Positions 34,175 to 47,426 of a DNA stretch of 64,000 nt are shown one piece after another. The notes below the pieces were generated by a model. It did no database searches. It worked only from the letters and a program-made list of their open reading frames with translations, and was not told the DNA's origin. The stretch lies in assembly GCA_010909165.1 (NCBI GenBank), contig VJWM01000182.1, positions 372,001-436,000 of the forward strand. The letters run 5' to 3'. The DNA comes from Anthoceros angustus. Lineage: Eukaryota; Streptophyta; Anthocerotopsida; Anthocerotales; Anthocerotaceae. How positions within the stretch are numbered: the stretch's first letter is position 1; every line of letters begins with the position of its first letter. Position numbers and translations under genes: made by a program.

Positions 34175-34658
34175 ATTGGCGACACGTCGCTGACGAATCA
34201 GGAAATTGCGCAGGCAAATACGATCACCAGGCGCGCACGGGATCAGCTCACTCCTCTCCTATCCTCGTGCTATGTAAGCAGCGAGCTTGGAGTTGAGACC
34301 AAGGTAGCCACTTTTTGTAAATCGTGTTTGACCTTTTTGGGTGGAGATATCAGAGAAAACAATGTGCGCCTGTTACGCTTTACAGTTTACTTTACACCAC
34401 TGGTGACGAGGACCAGGTCGCCATTCCATGTATGCAGACAGTTTTAGATCCTCGCATTTTAGGTTGGAACTGCAAGCAAGTAAACATGGGATTTCCACAT
34501 TCCCACTAAACTGGTGTCCACCGCTGGTTGGACATAGCTACGTATACAAGATTAAGAATAAAGCCTCTAGAATAGCTGCTCCGCTTGCTTAGGATACAAA
34601 GGAGATCGATCATACGGGGTGAAGACTTCAAAAGCCCCCGCAGAACAAATTAGTGCTA
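34175..34658. other. Spacer between ATX1 start and transketolase stop
   Basis: About 480 bases on the minus-strand path from transketolase 3' end to ATX1 start. It must hold the ATX1 promoter and leader as well as the transketolase 3' untranslated region. No other gene is seen. Confidence 0.5.
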
Positions 34659-37600
34659 CTACTGTTGTAGCAACAGTCGAGCTTTTTCTTCAACATTCTC
34701 CACAGTGAAGCCGTACTTTTTGAAGACATCCAGATAAGCACCGCTTGCCCCAAATGTCCTCACCCCCAGCACATGTCCCTGAGGTCCTACGTACTCGCGC
34801 CAGCCGATGGGTGAGCCCGCCTCAACTGCCAGCCTTCTGTGCACCTTGGGAGGTAGGATTGATTCCTTGTACTCCTGCCCTTGCTCGTCAAATAGCTCCC
34901 ACGAAACCAGTGACACTACTCTTACTTTAGTACCTTCCTTGCGCAGGTTCTCTGCTGCCCCTTCGCAGAGGCACAGTTCGGAGCCAGTACCTATGAGAAT
35001 AATGTCAGGCGCCTGGCTGTTAGAGTTGTCGCTGACGATGTACCCACCTTTCTCCACTCCTTCCACTGAAGAGCCTGCCACATTCGCTAGCACCTTCTGC
35101 CTGGAGAGGGATATTACTGTGGGGCCATGGTGGCGTGCTATGGCCACCTTGTACGCCCCTGCTGTCTCGTTACCATCTGCAGGCCGTAGGACAACCATGT
35201 TTGGGATAGCTCTCAGTCCCACCAATTGCTCCACTGGTTGATGAGTTGGTCCATCTTCTCCCAACCCGATGGAGTCATGGGTGAGGATGTACAGCACCTG
35301 AGCTTCGCTCAGCGAAGATAACCTGATGGCATTCTTCATGTAGTCAGAGAAGACGAGGAAAGTGGCTGCAACGGGGATGAGGCCAGAGCTGTGGAGAGCA
35401 AGGCCGTTGGAAATCCCTGCCATGGCATGCTCCCTAACTCCGTAGTGAATGTTCCTGCCCCAAGGGCTTGTCGGTGAGAAGTCATCCATATCTTCGAAGT
35501 ACACTTTGTTGGAGCTTGCAAGGTCTGCACTTCCCCCGATCAATCCCGGAATGACTTTTGCCAAGGCGTTCAAGCATTTGTCCGAATAGCTGCGGGTGGC
35601 ATCCACTGGTTCATCCCCCGACCAGTGCTGCAGACAAGAAAGAGAAGTCAGGACTTTTGTGAAGTGTCCAGATCAGCCATGATCCATGAATGCGAGAAGC
35701 GAAGATATCTTAAACTCGAGAGCTGAGAGTTCTTACCGGCAGAACACGTGCCCAATCCGAGGGCAGCTTGCGATCAAGTAGGAGTCGAAATTCTCCTCCT
35801 TCCGCCGGATAATGAGTTTCGTATCTTTCGACTGTTTCCTTCCATATCTCCTCAAGATGTGCACCACGCCGCCCATTTTCCCTGAACCTCCTGTTAAAAT
35901 TGACACAGAAGGAACCTTAGATGCGCTGTACGTTGAGTCCTGAAAATATCTAATCGATCCTGAGTGCACAACAGCTTTGGAAAGAGATCAGAGGCGGGGC
36001 TTACTCATAAACCATGGGCAAGACAAAAAACGGCTCTCGCTCTGCAGGCCACCGAAGTTTCTGCTTCATCCTCGTCACGTCTTCTTCATCAAATGTACCA
36101 TGGTGAGCTTTTGCAGTGCCTTCCTTCTTAGACAATCTGCCAATGCTGGATTTTACCTGCAAGTTGAATAAGCAACGGCACTAAGACCAAGAACACCAAC
36201 ACTGGGGTAGAACAGGTAGCGCTTATTCCTGAGAGCTGGAGCTTAAGGTCATTCAAAGCCAAGCAGATTCCCCCAACCTGGATAAAAGTGGGCTTGTCTG
36301 TCTCCGCTACAGCTTCATCTAAAACTGCTCGTCGAAAACTTGAAAGATCCTCATAAATATTGTCGATGGTAATGGTGTGCCAACCAAGAGCACGGAATCG
36401 ACCAGCAACATCTTCGTCGAAGGCAAGATTTGTGTCGCCATCAATAGTGTTATGGTTGTCATCGTAGATGACCGTTAACTTGTGCAGCTTCAAATGTCCT
36501 GCCAAAGAAGCTGCCTCGTTTGCGATACCTTCCATGGCACAACCATCTCCCATTATACAATACCTAGATAAGCGCCAGACATCCCAGAACGCTCAGTTTT
36601 GACATCTCTAGCAGCAATGATCAGTCGGCTGAGCAAATGGGACATCTCAAGAAATAAGGACATTCCGTACGTTCGATGGTCTACCAAAGTGGCGTCAGGC
36701 TTGTTGAATCGAGCAGCAAGATGCCGCTCTGCAATGGCCAATCCAACTGCATTTGCCACACCCTGTCCCAAAGGACCTGCTTGGTGCCAAACGTATCACA
36801 CAGTCTGTGAGTTGGAAGGTCCTTAAAATGCGTCACAACAAGGAACACAATGTGCACTATTTGCAACCTCCAGAGACTTAGCCAGTATCCTGCACAGTTA
36901 CAATACCGACCTGTTGTAACTTCAATTCCAGGAGTGGTCACGTTTTCCGGGTGTCCAGGGGTTCTTCCATCCAACTTGCATAGCCGCTTAAGGTCCTCCA
37001 CCTGCATATTTTGGTACATCACATCCGCAAGACAGAATCTGATCAGTGACAACTGCCTTCACGAATAGATTTACGCTCTGGACAATGAACGTTGAGTGCA
37101 AATCTGTATGGAAATGTTGACGAGTGAAAGCGCGCGCACCTGCAGATCGTAGCCGGCAAGATGAAGGCAAATGTACTGCAGCAGGCAGCCGTGACCCGCG
37201 CTGAGCACAAACCTATCTCGATTAAACCAACGCGGATTATCGGGATTGTACTTCATCACATCTTTCCACAAGACGTATCCAACCTCTGCGAGGCCCATGG
37301 GAAGACCCGGGTGGCCAGACTTTGCATTGTTCACGGAATCAACGACAAGCATCCGGATGTTGTCAGCACAACGCTTATCAATTTGTGCCTGAAGGACGTC
37401 CTCGCTTTCACGTTCCACTTTCTTGGTGTCCAGACTGGAAGCTAAAGCAATCTCATTCTTCCAGGCCTCCAACGTCTCCCCCTCCTCCAAGTCTCTTCCA
37501 TTGACAACGTTCTGCGGCCCGGATCCGGAAGCGCTTCCCTCAACCTTCTTGTTGTAATCAACTTCCGGCAAAGTCACGTTCCCATTCGCCCCGCTGTCAG

Positions 37601-37892
37601 GCTTCTTCACGGCATCGGACGTGACTGCCTCTGATTCTCGATAATCAGCTCGCGCAGCTCCTGCCGGAGATCCCATTCCCTCGCCCCTCGCCCTAGGCCT
37701 GCCTCCGCGTAGCAGCCGGATCGCGCCGGTCGGCCTGAAGCTGGTTGAGAGCTTGCTGAAAGGAGGACGCTGCAGATGCGTTGCAGCTTGGCTTGGATCA
37801 CAGAGTCTCACAGTCTGAGCACAGTTGTGGTGCAAAACGCTGGTCGGGGAAATCAGAGGACGTGTAAGACCTGCTCTGGACTCTAGCAGCAT
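34659..37892 (-). CDS. Transketolase, divergent, with long N-terminal extension
   Basis: Seven exons (37892-37140, 37001-36911, 36776-36671, 36563-36278, 36156-36005, 35890-35737, 35627-34659) give 836 residues. Transketolase moves two-carbon units between sugar phosphates in the Calvin and pentose phosphate pathways, using thiamine diphosphate. Conserved sites are SGHPGLPMG (192-200), [10 protein letters not shown] (231-240), [13 protein letters not shown] (322-334, the cofactor and Mg2+ motif) and [15 protein letters not shown] (631-645, with the catalytic Glu). The first 170 residues are Ser/Arg-rich then acidic; the start suits a plastid transit peptide, but the extension is about 90 residues longer than usual. 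The middle region differs from standard plant forms: [19 protein letters not shown] replaces the usual TTIGYGSPNKAN segment, although the His is kept. It may be a second, specialised transketolase of this plant (inference). Confidence 0.92.
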
Positions 37893-38400
37893 GGTGTTCT
37901 CAGCTGACTGAAGATGAATGCCAGACCTGCCGCTTGCTGCCAGTTTTCAGCTTCTAATCGAGCTCTTAAGAGCCTCTTCGCATACATTCTTGTGAGCTTG
38001 CTCTTGATGCACATTGGTGTGTGAAATGCCTGGCAGAGATGGTGGCAGCCATGCAACGCGTTGCTGGCCAAGTGGCATGAGCTGTCCTCTGCCAAATGTC
38101 GCCGGTGAGCGTAAGCGCGCTACCGCCGTGTCACCCGAGCTTGTGGAAGTTGGAACACGATGCGCATCACCTTCCGACCGTCCTCTCCGACGGAACGGCG
38201 GGCACACGGCAACAAACAAAACGGATCGGGACTAAGAACGGGCGTTACAAATAACGTAGGAAACGCGTATAAATTATTACATATAGTATACTAGTTACAA
38301 AACCCTGGTTGCTGCGAGGGTGGGAAGTCGGAACTATGAGAGGCCTTCGAATCGTGCGAAAGGGTTGTTGGGTTGCAGCAGTGGGTTCCATGGCTGAGCT
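37893..38400. promoter_or_regulatory. Divergent intergenic region between transketolase and carboxypeptidase genes
   Basis: About 500 bases separate two start codons on opposite strands, so both core promoters lie here. Open frames inside it have no recognisable motif. I could not place individual elements with confidence. Confidence 0.4.
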
Positions 38401-40928
38401 GTGAAGGGGCTTGGATCTTCCTCACATCAGAGGGTGAATAGAATCATGCAACTGCGGGAGCTGCTCATCATCCTGCAGCTATACGTCCCAATAGTCATCT
38501 GCATGGTCGGCCCCACTCGGGTGTGTTCGCGAGGAGCACTTTTTCAGCATGGCAGTTGTGTGATGGATCTGGATTTCGTACTTGACAGATGGGACAGCTT
38601 GGATCTTGTGGGTGTAATTCGATTGTTTTGCCTGCTTTCGGAAAATGCAACGCAGGCAGAGATTAATGTGAGGCTCATGGAGAGCTCCTTGAATGACCTG
38701 TATCGTACAAGGTGTGTGCTTCTGCCGGATTTTTGTGTCTCAGCATGTCAAAGACTGTTAGCTTGGGACGTGTTTTCAGATTCTCTGACTACTCCGCTGG
38801 CAGTGATGTGCTCTTGACAGAGATCCAAGCACTGGTGTCTCGGCATCCTCTTGTTCTGAGTGTAAGAGGTTTCTTTCGCTGATCCGCTGGGAGCTGGATT
38901 GAAGCTGCCCATGATCATCACAATGTTCCCATAGACGTCTGTTTGATTGCAGGTGGAGGACCTTCAGGCTGCAGCAAATGGTTACCGTGCTGAGATAAGA
39001 GTTGTGACTGTTGAATTTGGTGGCAGGAATGCCAGCTCTGCAGAGAAATTGCGCCTTCTTCTGGTGTGTACTTTTTATCGTGAGCTTTTTGGAAGAATCT
39101 GTTCCGTTCATCACAGCGTTGACAAGGGATGGTGTTGATGTGGGCGAGCACAGGATTTTGGACAGCATGGGCGGGAACTCGTCACCTCTGAAGTTGCTAT
39201 GCGACTCATGAGAATCCTTGTGGGTGAACACAACTCCCTCTTTATGGAGAACCCAAGGTTACATCGTATTCTGTCCAACTCGGTCATCAAGGTGGACCAA
39301 GATCCATTCCGTTTCTCTGTAATGGATCTGGAAAGTTCTGTCTTTAGTGAAGCACAACAGCAATGGTGTCATCGTTTACATTCTTCTCCTTTGTGTAGCA
39401 GGTTAGCTCTGCATTGCAGATCTCTTTGATAATGGATCAGTTACAGGGTTTTCCAGATTGTGGCCATGGAGAATGTCGGTGGTCGGAAGAAAGTTGAAGC
39501 AGGAGACTTCTGCGAAAGGAAAAATGGTTCGTGAATGTGGTAAAGTTCCATTTAGTTGCTTGTTCTGCGTTTTTGTCCAAGAAGATTAAAGAATACTTCG
39601 TTTACGAATCACATCCAACTTTTGATACCAGGCAGGGGTGTTGATACAAACCGAAATTGGGGACTCGACTGGGGCAAGAAAGAGAAGGTACGTGCTCAGC
39701 ACTGGAGGACAATGCAATAGGAAACTGCTTCAGTTCCGATGATCCTGAATATTTTGTTGTGGGACGACTGAAGGATTACGATCCAGCAGAGGAGTACCCT
39801 GGGACTGCACCCTTTAGTGAGCCAGAAACTAGGATCTTGAGAGGGCTTGCTGAGAATTTTAAACCTCACCTTTGGGTTAATGTCCATTCTGGAATGGAGG
39901 TAAACAGAGTCTAACCTTGTCCAGATTTGGTTGCTAAAGGCTTAGCACAAAACAGGTTGTACAAAGTGATGAATATCATTTGGTTCTTCTTTCTACTGCA
40001 GGCTTTGTTTATGCCATATGACCACAAGAACACAATGCCGGATGATGGCTCAGCAGAACACATGATGCTGCTGCTCCAGGCAATCAATCGATTGCACTGC
40101 AACAGCAGCTGCATTGTGGGCTCAGGTGGCGGGGCAGTAGGGTAAGTCCCTCCATCACCAGGCATGAGGATGGCCCTATCGTTTGCTCCTTTGTTGCGCG
40201 TGGAGAGGTTGACTTCGCCATGCATGTCCTTGTACGATCCCAGCTATTTGGCGCATGGAACTGCGACTGACTTCATGTTTGACGGGTTGAGGGTGCCCCT
40301 GGCTTTCACATTCGAGGTGAGCATTTGATTTGTCCACTCTTCCAGTTTGTTTAGACAAAGGATGTGTCACAACTCTTCTCTGCCCATGCTGCAGATCTAT
40401 GGAGACTCTAAAGCATCCAACGAGGAGTGTTTCCGTATGTTCAACCCAGTTTCAATGAGTCATTTTGAGGTTTGTGGAAGGGGTGGCCCTCTTCGTACTG
40501 TTTTGGATTATGCTCCACGTTTGTGCATCGTGTGACCTCAGCTGTGTTGTACTTCGCAGGAAGTGGTTTCGAACTGGTCGGAGGCTTTCATCACTCTCAT
40601 CTTGAACTTGCCCACCGCTCTTAGGAGCATGCCCGGAAGGGTCTGGGCGCAAGCCAGGCAAAGTGACTGGTCCAACTCGGAGGCCATTAAGTTGGGAACA
40701 CAAGGGAGAGATGGTAGGCCTTTGCGAATTTGGCCTGGAATGGATGCAGGCATTGGTCAGACTTTTCACAGGCGGAACGAAGCTGAACTAGCAATGCACC
40801 AGTTTCTCATCCTTCTGGTCATTCTGTGGGGCCTCGCTTTGGGTGTTGTTGTGTACCTTTTGTGCAAGCATGGCTACAGGTGGCGAAAGTCCCTACAGTG
40901 GCGCCCAGTCCGGAGACCTGCAGTCTGA
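38401..40928 (+). CDS. M14 zinc carboxypeptidase with C-terminal membrane anchor
   Basis: Eleven exons (38401-38711, 38780-38861, 38953-39063, 39154-39291, 39457-39526, 39632-39687, 39774-39899, 40002-40141, 40244-40316, 40395-40469, 40560-40928) give 516 residues, or 501 if Met at 38446 is used. Zinc ligands are His173 and Glu176 in FGQHGRE and His294 in NVHSG; the substrate-binding region is GVDTNRNWGLDW; the catalytic Glu is E369 in TFEIYGD. All key residues of an active metallocarboxypeptidase are present. A hydrophobic stretch near the N-terminus (about residues 20-36) suggests secretory entry, and FLILLVILWGLALGVVVYLL (476-495) with a basic tail suggests a type I anchor facing the lumen or apoplast. 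It resembles the single plant M14 protein (Arabidopsis At5g42320 type, from memory). The first exon is the least certain. Confidence 0.9.
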
Positions 40929-41169
40929 TCTCAAGGCCAGTTGTTGTTCTGAGGAGAACCTGCACTAATGACAACTTGAGGATAGCACCAACTCACAGAC
41001 GGCAGGTGATGCCACCTGGGTTTTGAGCCTGAGAGCTGCCAGGTGAGAGCTGCCACACCATGCTGAGTGTGAAGGGGTTGGGCTCACATCAACGCACATG
41101 CTCCCGTACCTATGGCGACTGTTCTGTCCGGACCCTCACGGACTCTGGTAGGAAAAGCAACAAATCTGG

Positions 41170-41310
41170 GTAGAAGAAGAAGAAGAAGAAGAAGTGGATT
41201 GTATTATAGTCCACTTGGACGAAATTTTCCTGTCATGGGACTTGATACTTAACAACTTGTACCATGGTGTGCGGAAGCTACTTGCACCAAGGGCATCCAC
41301 TGCAAGGGTA
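41170..41310 (-). repeat. Dispersed repeat also found at 6240-6375 and 8130-8260
   Basis: On the minus strand it reads like the two copies in the SR duplication: GTGGATGCCCTTnGGTG, then CACACCATGGTA, AGTTGT, AAGTCCCATGA, TCGTCC, GTGGACT and a CTTCTTCTT run. The run here is a longer GAA/TTC microsatellite (about 41171-41193). Confidence 0.7.
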
Positions 41311-41764
41311 CTGGCCGGTTAATGACAGGTGAAATTTCCAGATCTGTGGTTCGGTATATTCCTAGTGAACGCTGTGCGGAAGATAGTTTTCTCTTCATGC
41401 TATCTTCTTCTTTTTTCACACTGAACTCGTGGATTTATTTAGAGTAGGCCCGTAGGGCTTTTACAAGAGGCAGCCTGCTGTCCCAGCAGTGATCCCACCT
41501 ATGATGCTTGACCCGGGAATTGCAATGGATCCAATCAGATTGACAACATTAAATGACTTTTACAATCTTTGATAAAGGCCTTGGCGAAAAAACCAATTCG
41601 CACACATGCCACTTGGGGATGCCCACCAATTCACATACGCACTGCTTGGACAGCCAGCCCCTTTAAACCAGTTCCGATTCCGTCATCAGTTTTCACAGTA
41701 ATATCGTTTCCTCAACTCTGAACACCCAGGAAACCCAAAGAAGATTTGTGTCCGCTGCTCCTTC

Positions 41765-42010
41765 AACTTCTACGTCTCAACGAGTCCTGGGCAGACTCAA
41801 CAAATCCTGGGCCGACTCAAGTCTCAACAAGTCCTGGGCAGATTCAATTTCTCAAGTCTCAACAAATCCTGGGCCGACTCCGGTCTCAACAAGTCCTGGG
41901 CAGACTCAATTTCTCAAGTCTCAACAAGTCCTGGGCGGACTCCGGTCTCAACAAGTCCTGGGCAGACTCAATGTCTCAAGTCCCAACAAGTCCCGGGCGG
42001 ACTCAGGTCC
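41765..42010. repeat. Minisatellite with CAACAAGTCCTGGGCAGACTC-like units
   Basis: About ten degenerate copies of a core like AACAAGTCCTGGGC, alternating GACTCAA and TTTCTCAAGTCTC spacers, give a higher-order period near 60 bases. Two overlapping frames remain open through it (41746-42048 and 41748-42062) and would encode repeats of SLNKSWADS or STSPGQTQ. Open frames are expected when the unit length is a multiple of three, so coding status is doubtful. Confidence 0.85.
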
Positions 42011-42081
42011 CGAAGAGTCTTGGGCAGTGTTCTATTTCAGTGAAATAAAACTTGGACGATAGCCATATCATCGTTACATTA

Positions 42082-42155
42082 TGCACTGGCCGGGAATCGA
42101 ACCCTTGCCCACTTCCTCACATAAATGTTCCACCACGAGACTGCACCATCAGTGC
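42082..42155 (-). other. tRNA-like sequence (pseudo-tRNA or SINE head)
   Basis: A 74-base minus-strand stretch starts GCACTGA and ends CCAGTGCA. Six acceptor base pairs are perfect. A strong polymerase III B box, GGTTCGATTCC, is at the right distance, with an A-box-like TGGTGCAGTCTCGTGG. The T stem has only three pairs and the anticodon loop seems one base too long, so no anticodon can be read. The 3' part resembles tRNA-Gly. It is most likely a decayed tRNA gene or the tRNA-derived head of a SINE. Confidence 0.45.
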
Positions 42156-42699
42156 TATCCTGCGCAGATTGAAGTCGCCAACTATGGTATGACCTCCAAC
42201 TAGGCATTCGATAACTCGAATCGTGGCACTGCGAGCTTGCCGCGTCTCTTAGTAACCAGTGGCTGTGCCATTGCACATGCATGCCAACTCAACACAAAGA
42301 AGGCATTGGTAAGACAACGGCCAACGTGAATCGTCACTCTCTGCTCCCACTGGGATCCCCTTGCAACAAGCCATGCAAGGAGGTTTTTGTGGAGAGAAGT
42401 TCAAAACGAAAGGTGATGATTACTAGAAGCGGAATTTGTGTGCTTCCGCCATCCGTCGTGGTAGTGAAGAGTCACTACCCAAGCAGACACAAGCTAGATA
42501 CTTTTCGGAGTATCATGATAAGGACAGGATTGAGCATCTAGATGGCACTCTCCGGTACTTAACTCTTACTCCAGAGCGGTCGCAAAGCAGCATAACAAAG
42601 AAACTGAAACTACCAAGGACACAGAAGCTGGCAACTTCTGAGAGTACCATGAGGAAAACAATTACTGGGCATCCAGATTTGTGCTCTTCAGTACTTCGA

Positions 42700-43110
42700 C
42701 TAGCATTCCATAGGAAGGGCAACGTGCAAGACCAAAGACCACTAGCATTGCAAGAAGATAAGCGTTACTTTCCGACTGTTCTGCACTGTCTGAAGTCAAC
42801 CCCACTTGGAACGGGTTGACTAATTCTGATGCAGTTCTTTCTGTAGGCATACTTAGACCTCAGCTACAACAAGAAGCAAAGTAGCTGTCTGTCACAGGGT
42901 GCCGTACAAATACAAGACTCAAGTACTTACTACAGACTCCGAACCCGTTGGAAAAGCACACGATGCACCATGGGAAAACACTATCAGACCAATACATCTA
43001 GACATCCACGTTGGCAAATATTACCTTTGCACTGTTTTGCAGTGTCTGAAGTCAACTCCACTAGAAATAGGATAACTAATTCTGCTGCAAGCTGTCTGTC
43101 GGCATTCTGT
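42700..43110. repeat. Diverged direct repeat, spacing about 250 bases
   Basis: The segment around CTGTCTGAAGTCAACCCCACT (about 42787) recurs as GTGTCTGAAGTCAACTCCACT (about 43037), followed in both by GACTAATTCTG/AACTAATTCTG, GCAG/GCAA and later CAGGGTGCC. Identity looks moderate. Confidence 0.55.
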
Positions 43111-43447
43111 TAAAACAGGGACAATCAAAAAGTGTGCCTGCAGCTAACAGGGTGCCCTAGGGTGAACCACCCGAGTAGAGGAGGACCGACATTACATGAC
43201 ATCATCCTTCAGTCCACAAGGCCAAACGCAACACTCTAAAGAAGATCCTTCCCCCTACAATGCGCACTGCAGGCTTGTTTAAAGAGGGTCTCAAACTGTA
43301 CACAGAGAGTTCATTCCATTACACATGTATCGTACAGGCAGCAACTCTAACAATAAACTCCTACCAGCTAAAGAATTTATATAACAAAGCCAGTATAGAC
43401 AATCACCAGATATCAACTGAGGTTGCTGTCTAAATCAAATCCTTGTG

Positions 43448-44844
43448 CTATGTACGTAATGAGGTCCTTGGAACTTGAGGAAACCCAAATTCATCCGCAG
43501 CCTGTCACACAATCAAGCCCGCTGTTAGGAACAGTGTTCCATGTCAGTAAGTCCAAATGTACCACACGTTTCAAATACCGAGGTTCTTAGTCTGCAGCAT
43601 TCCCAAGACCCACGTGGTCCTACAACCCACCTGAGGGTTAGCCTGTGGAACAGGATTGTGGCCAGACGGAGCTGCTGGCAGGTTTAAATCGGAATCCGGC
43701 TCAGTTTCAGTCTCAGGTTGCAAATAGGAAGGAACGCTCTCGGGTGTCTCAATACCCATGTCCGCTTCTAACGCATCGAGCTCTGCACAAAAAGATAAGC
43801 TATTAGAAAACATGAATCCAAACGACAGAAATCCATTTCTAACGCCTCTATCCAACAAATGCGAGGCAATCTGGCCAAAAAGCTCACCGCCCATCAGCTC
43901 TTCCTCATCTAAATCGTCAGGCACACTGTAACTGCGACCTAGGGACTCTTGAATCTCTGAGCTGTAATCAACCAAATCCATCATCTCATCTTGCATTTTC
44001 TGTCACAAAAAACCACAGGTGAGATCAGGAAGCACAAAATTCAGCAGACAACCCGTGACAGGTTCCGAGAGAAAGCCAGGGCTCACATCGATATCATCAA
44101 TTTTCAGCGTCTTCATTGTTCCCTTCAGCTCCTTGTTAGCAACCTTCATGGCCGCCATCTAGACACAACACACACACACACACGTCATCAGTCCCACCAT
44201 TTCCATCAGCAATCAAACTGCCACTTTCAACATTACCGACCACTCACAGTTTGCTGTGCATCTTTGATGCTTTCAGTAGCAAAGGACACTTGTTCCAGGT
44301 TAAAGGTCTGATTGTACAGCTGGTCCCTCTGCCCCTCGTACCTACAGTTCCACAAACACCCCCTTCAGTACCGCATCATCTCCAGTCGGCTCGGGCACCA
44401 CTATCCAAAAAACAACCTAGTCAAACTCCTAAGAACTCCATGCCATATTCAAAACCGCACACGAATCAGAGGCAGAGAGCTACATCTTCTTCTGCTTCAA
44501 AAGCCTCATGGCACGTGCTTTGATGGCCTCTTGAGCAGGCCCAGGCCGCGTTTTCTTCAGTTGCTCCTTGTACCGCACCAGCTCTCCGTCAAGCTTCCTG
44601 ATCTTCTCATCCACGGTGTCTCCTCTTTTGTTGATCTGTAGAGCCAGGGCAGCCAGCTGCATCAAGGACTCCGAAACCCTATCCACCAGTGCTCTTCACA
44701 AATCCAACCGCGGCAAGCCGTGACACTATCTACTGCGTTCCAGGCACTCTGCAGAGCTGACGGCAGGACTATTACCCTCTCGGTCGCCTCCTCCACCGTG
44801 GGAGGCGGCACCTTGTCCTTTTTGGCACCGAACACGCGCCTCAT
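43448..44844 (-). CDS. VPS60: ESCRT-III subunit VPS60 (CHMP5 family)
   Basis: Seven exons (44844-44776, 44635-44484, 44341-44248, 44158-44087, 43999-43888, 43782-43631, 43501-43448) give 234 residues. The protein starts MRRVFGAKKDKVPPPTVEEA and continues INKRGDTVDEKIRKLDGEL, the basic first helix typical of VPS60. Conserved KQKKMYEGQRDQLYNQTFNL and the acidic C-terminal half with SEIQESLGRSY and ELDALEADMG follow, ending in FGFPQVPRTSLRT. As a Snf7-domain protein it takes part in late steps of multivesicular body formation on endosomes with LIP5 and VPS4 (family knowledge). Length and exon order are normal and no damage is seen. Confidence 0.95.
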
Positions 44845-45786
44845 CGCCGCTCAACAGGCGCCTCTCGGTGTTGCACAACGTGAAGCAGAAGAATTCCGGC
44901 CAGTCACAGCACTGCTTGCAATACGATATCAATCATGCCGCCCCGAGCTTCCACGTGAAGAGGAAGAAGAACACCAATCCTTTCAAAGTCCGTAAAGGCC
45001 GAGTCGTAAGCTCCAGGCTATTATCCTCCTATCCGAAGGAAGCAGGCCTCCCACGCACGACGCCTGTGCTGCCAGACCCGTCCCCCAACACTCTTTCCGG
45101 GGCATAGCATTCAATGAACAACGAACGTACTACCATTGGTTCGCAGGGTTTCCTTCAATCAACACTAGGAATGGGAAACAACGTCGTCACCTCGTCGGTA
45201 TCCCATTTTAGGGTGTCGCACATTAGGTACCATACTTATGTAAACCTCGGATCGTTTAACACTGGTCCTTACAGGTTTCCAGGTTTCACCTGCTCTTTAC
45301 AGGTCTACAGAATACGACATATCGATTCCACAGTACATTCTCACCTCGCGGGAACTCCAAAAGGCTGGAAACTGCTCAGGGCCTGATATTTTCGATTCGG
45401 TATCTCACAGCTGGGATCTTTCCCGACAGGTTGACTGACTAGTTCAAAGAGTTGAGAGAAACAGAGAGATGATACAACAGATCGGCGACAACAGGAAGAT
45501 TCGAAAATTTGGCAACACAAAGGATGATTAAATTATTGGCAGCAAAAGGATGATTCACTAGTTTAGCGACAAAAAGGATGATTTGATTATTGGCAGAAAA
45601 AGATGATTAAATAGTTGGGCAACAGAAGCTTGACTTAGAAAAGAGAGAATGTCTAGCTGACACGATTCACGCAACATCTCAGATGCGAGAGAGATGTCAC
45701 CGTTGTCCTTGTTAGGCCTACAATTGACCTGCAAGTCCTACACAAAAAGCAACCCGAGGACTGATCCTAACACTCTCGCAGACCAT
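44845..45786. other. Spacer between VPS60 start and SAHH stop
   Basis: It holds the VPS60 promoter side and the SAHH 3' flank. Apart from a short tandem repeat (45515-45630) I see no feature. Small frames near 44868-45386 lack motifs. Confidence 0.5.
45515..45630. repeat. Short tandem repeat, unit about 37-40 bases (AAAGGATGATT core)
   Basis: The phrase AAAGGATGATT (with variants) recurs four times about every 35-40 bases, alternating with ATTATTGGCA or TAGTTTAGCGACA, in the SAHH 3' flank. Confidence 0.75.

Positions 45787-47426
<1,640 letters not shown>

Larger units (their letters stand above)
40929..43447. other. Repeat-containing spacer between carboxypeptidase and VPS60 genes
   Basis: No gene supported. 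It contains a dispersed repeat (41170-41310), a minisatellite (41765-42010), a tRNA-like element (42082-42155) and a diverged direct repeat (42700-43110), each listed separately. Open frames at 42281-42819 have no recognisable motif. Confidence 0.6.

Noticed and set aside
38776-39231. 151-codon minus-strand frame
   Set aside because: Antisense to carboxypeptidase exons 2-4, which carry the zinc-binding motif.
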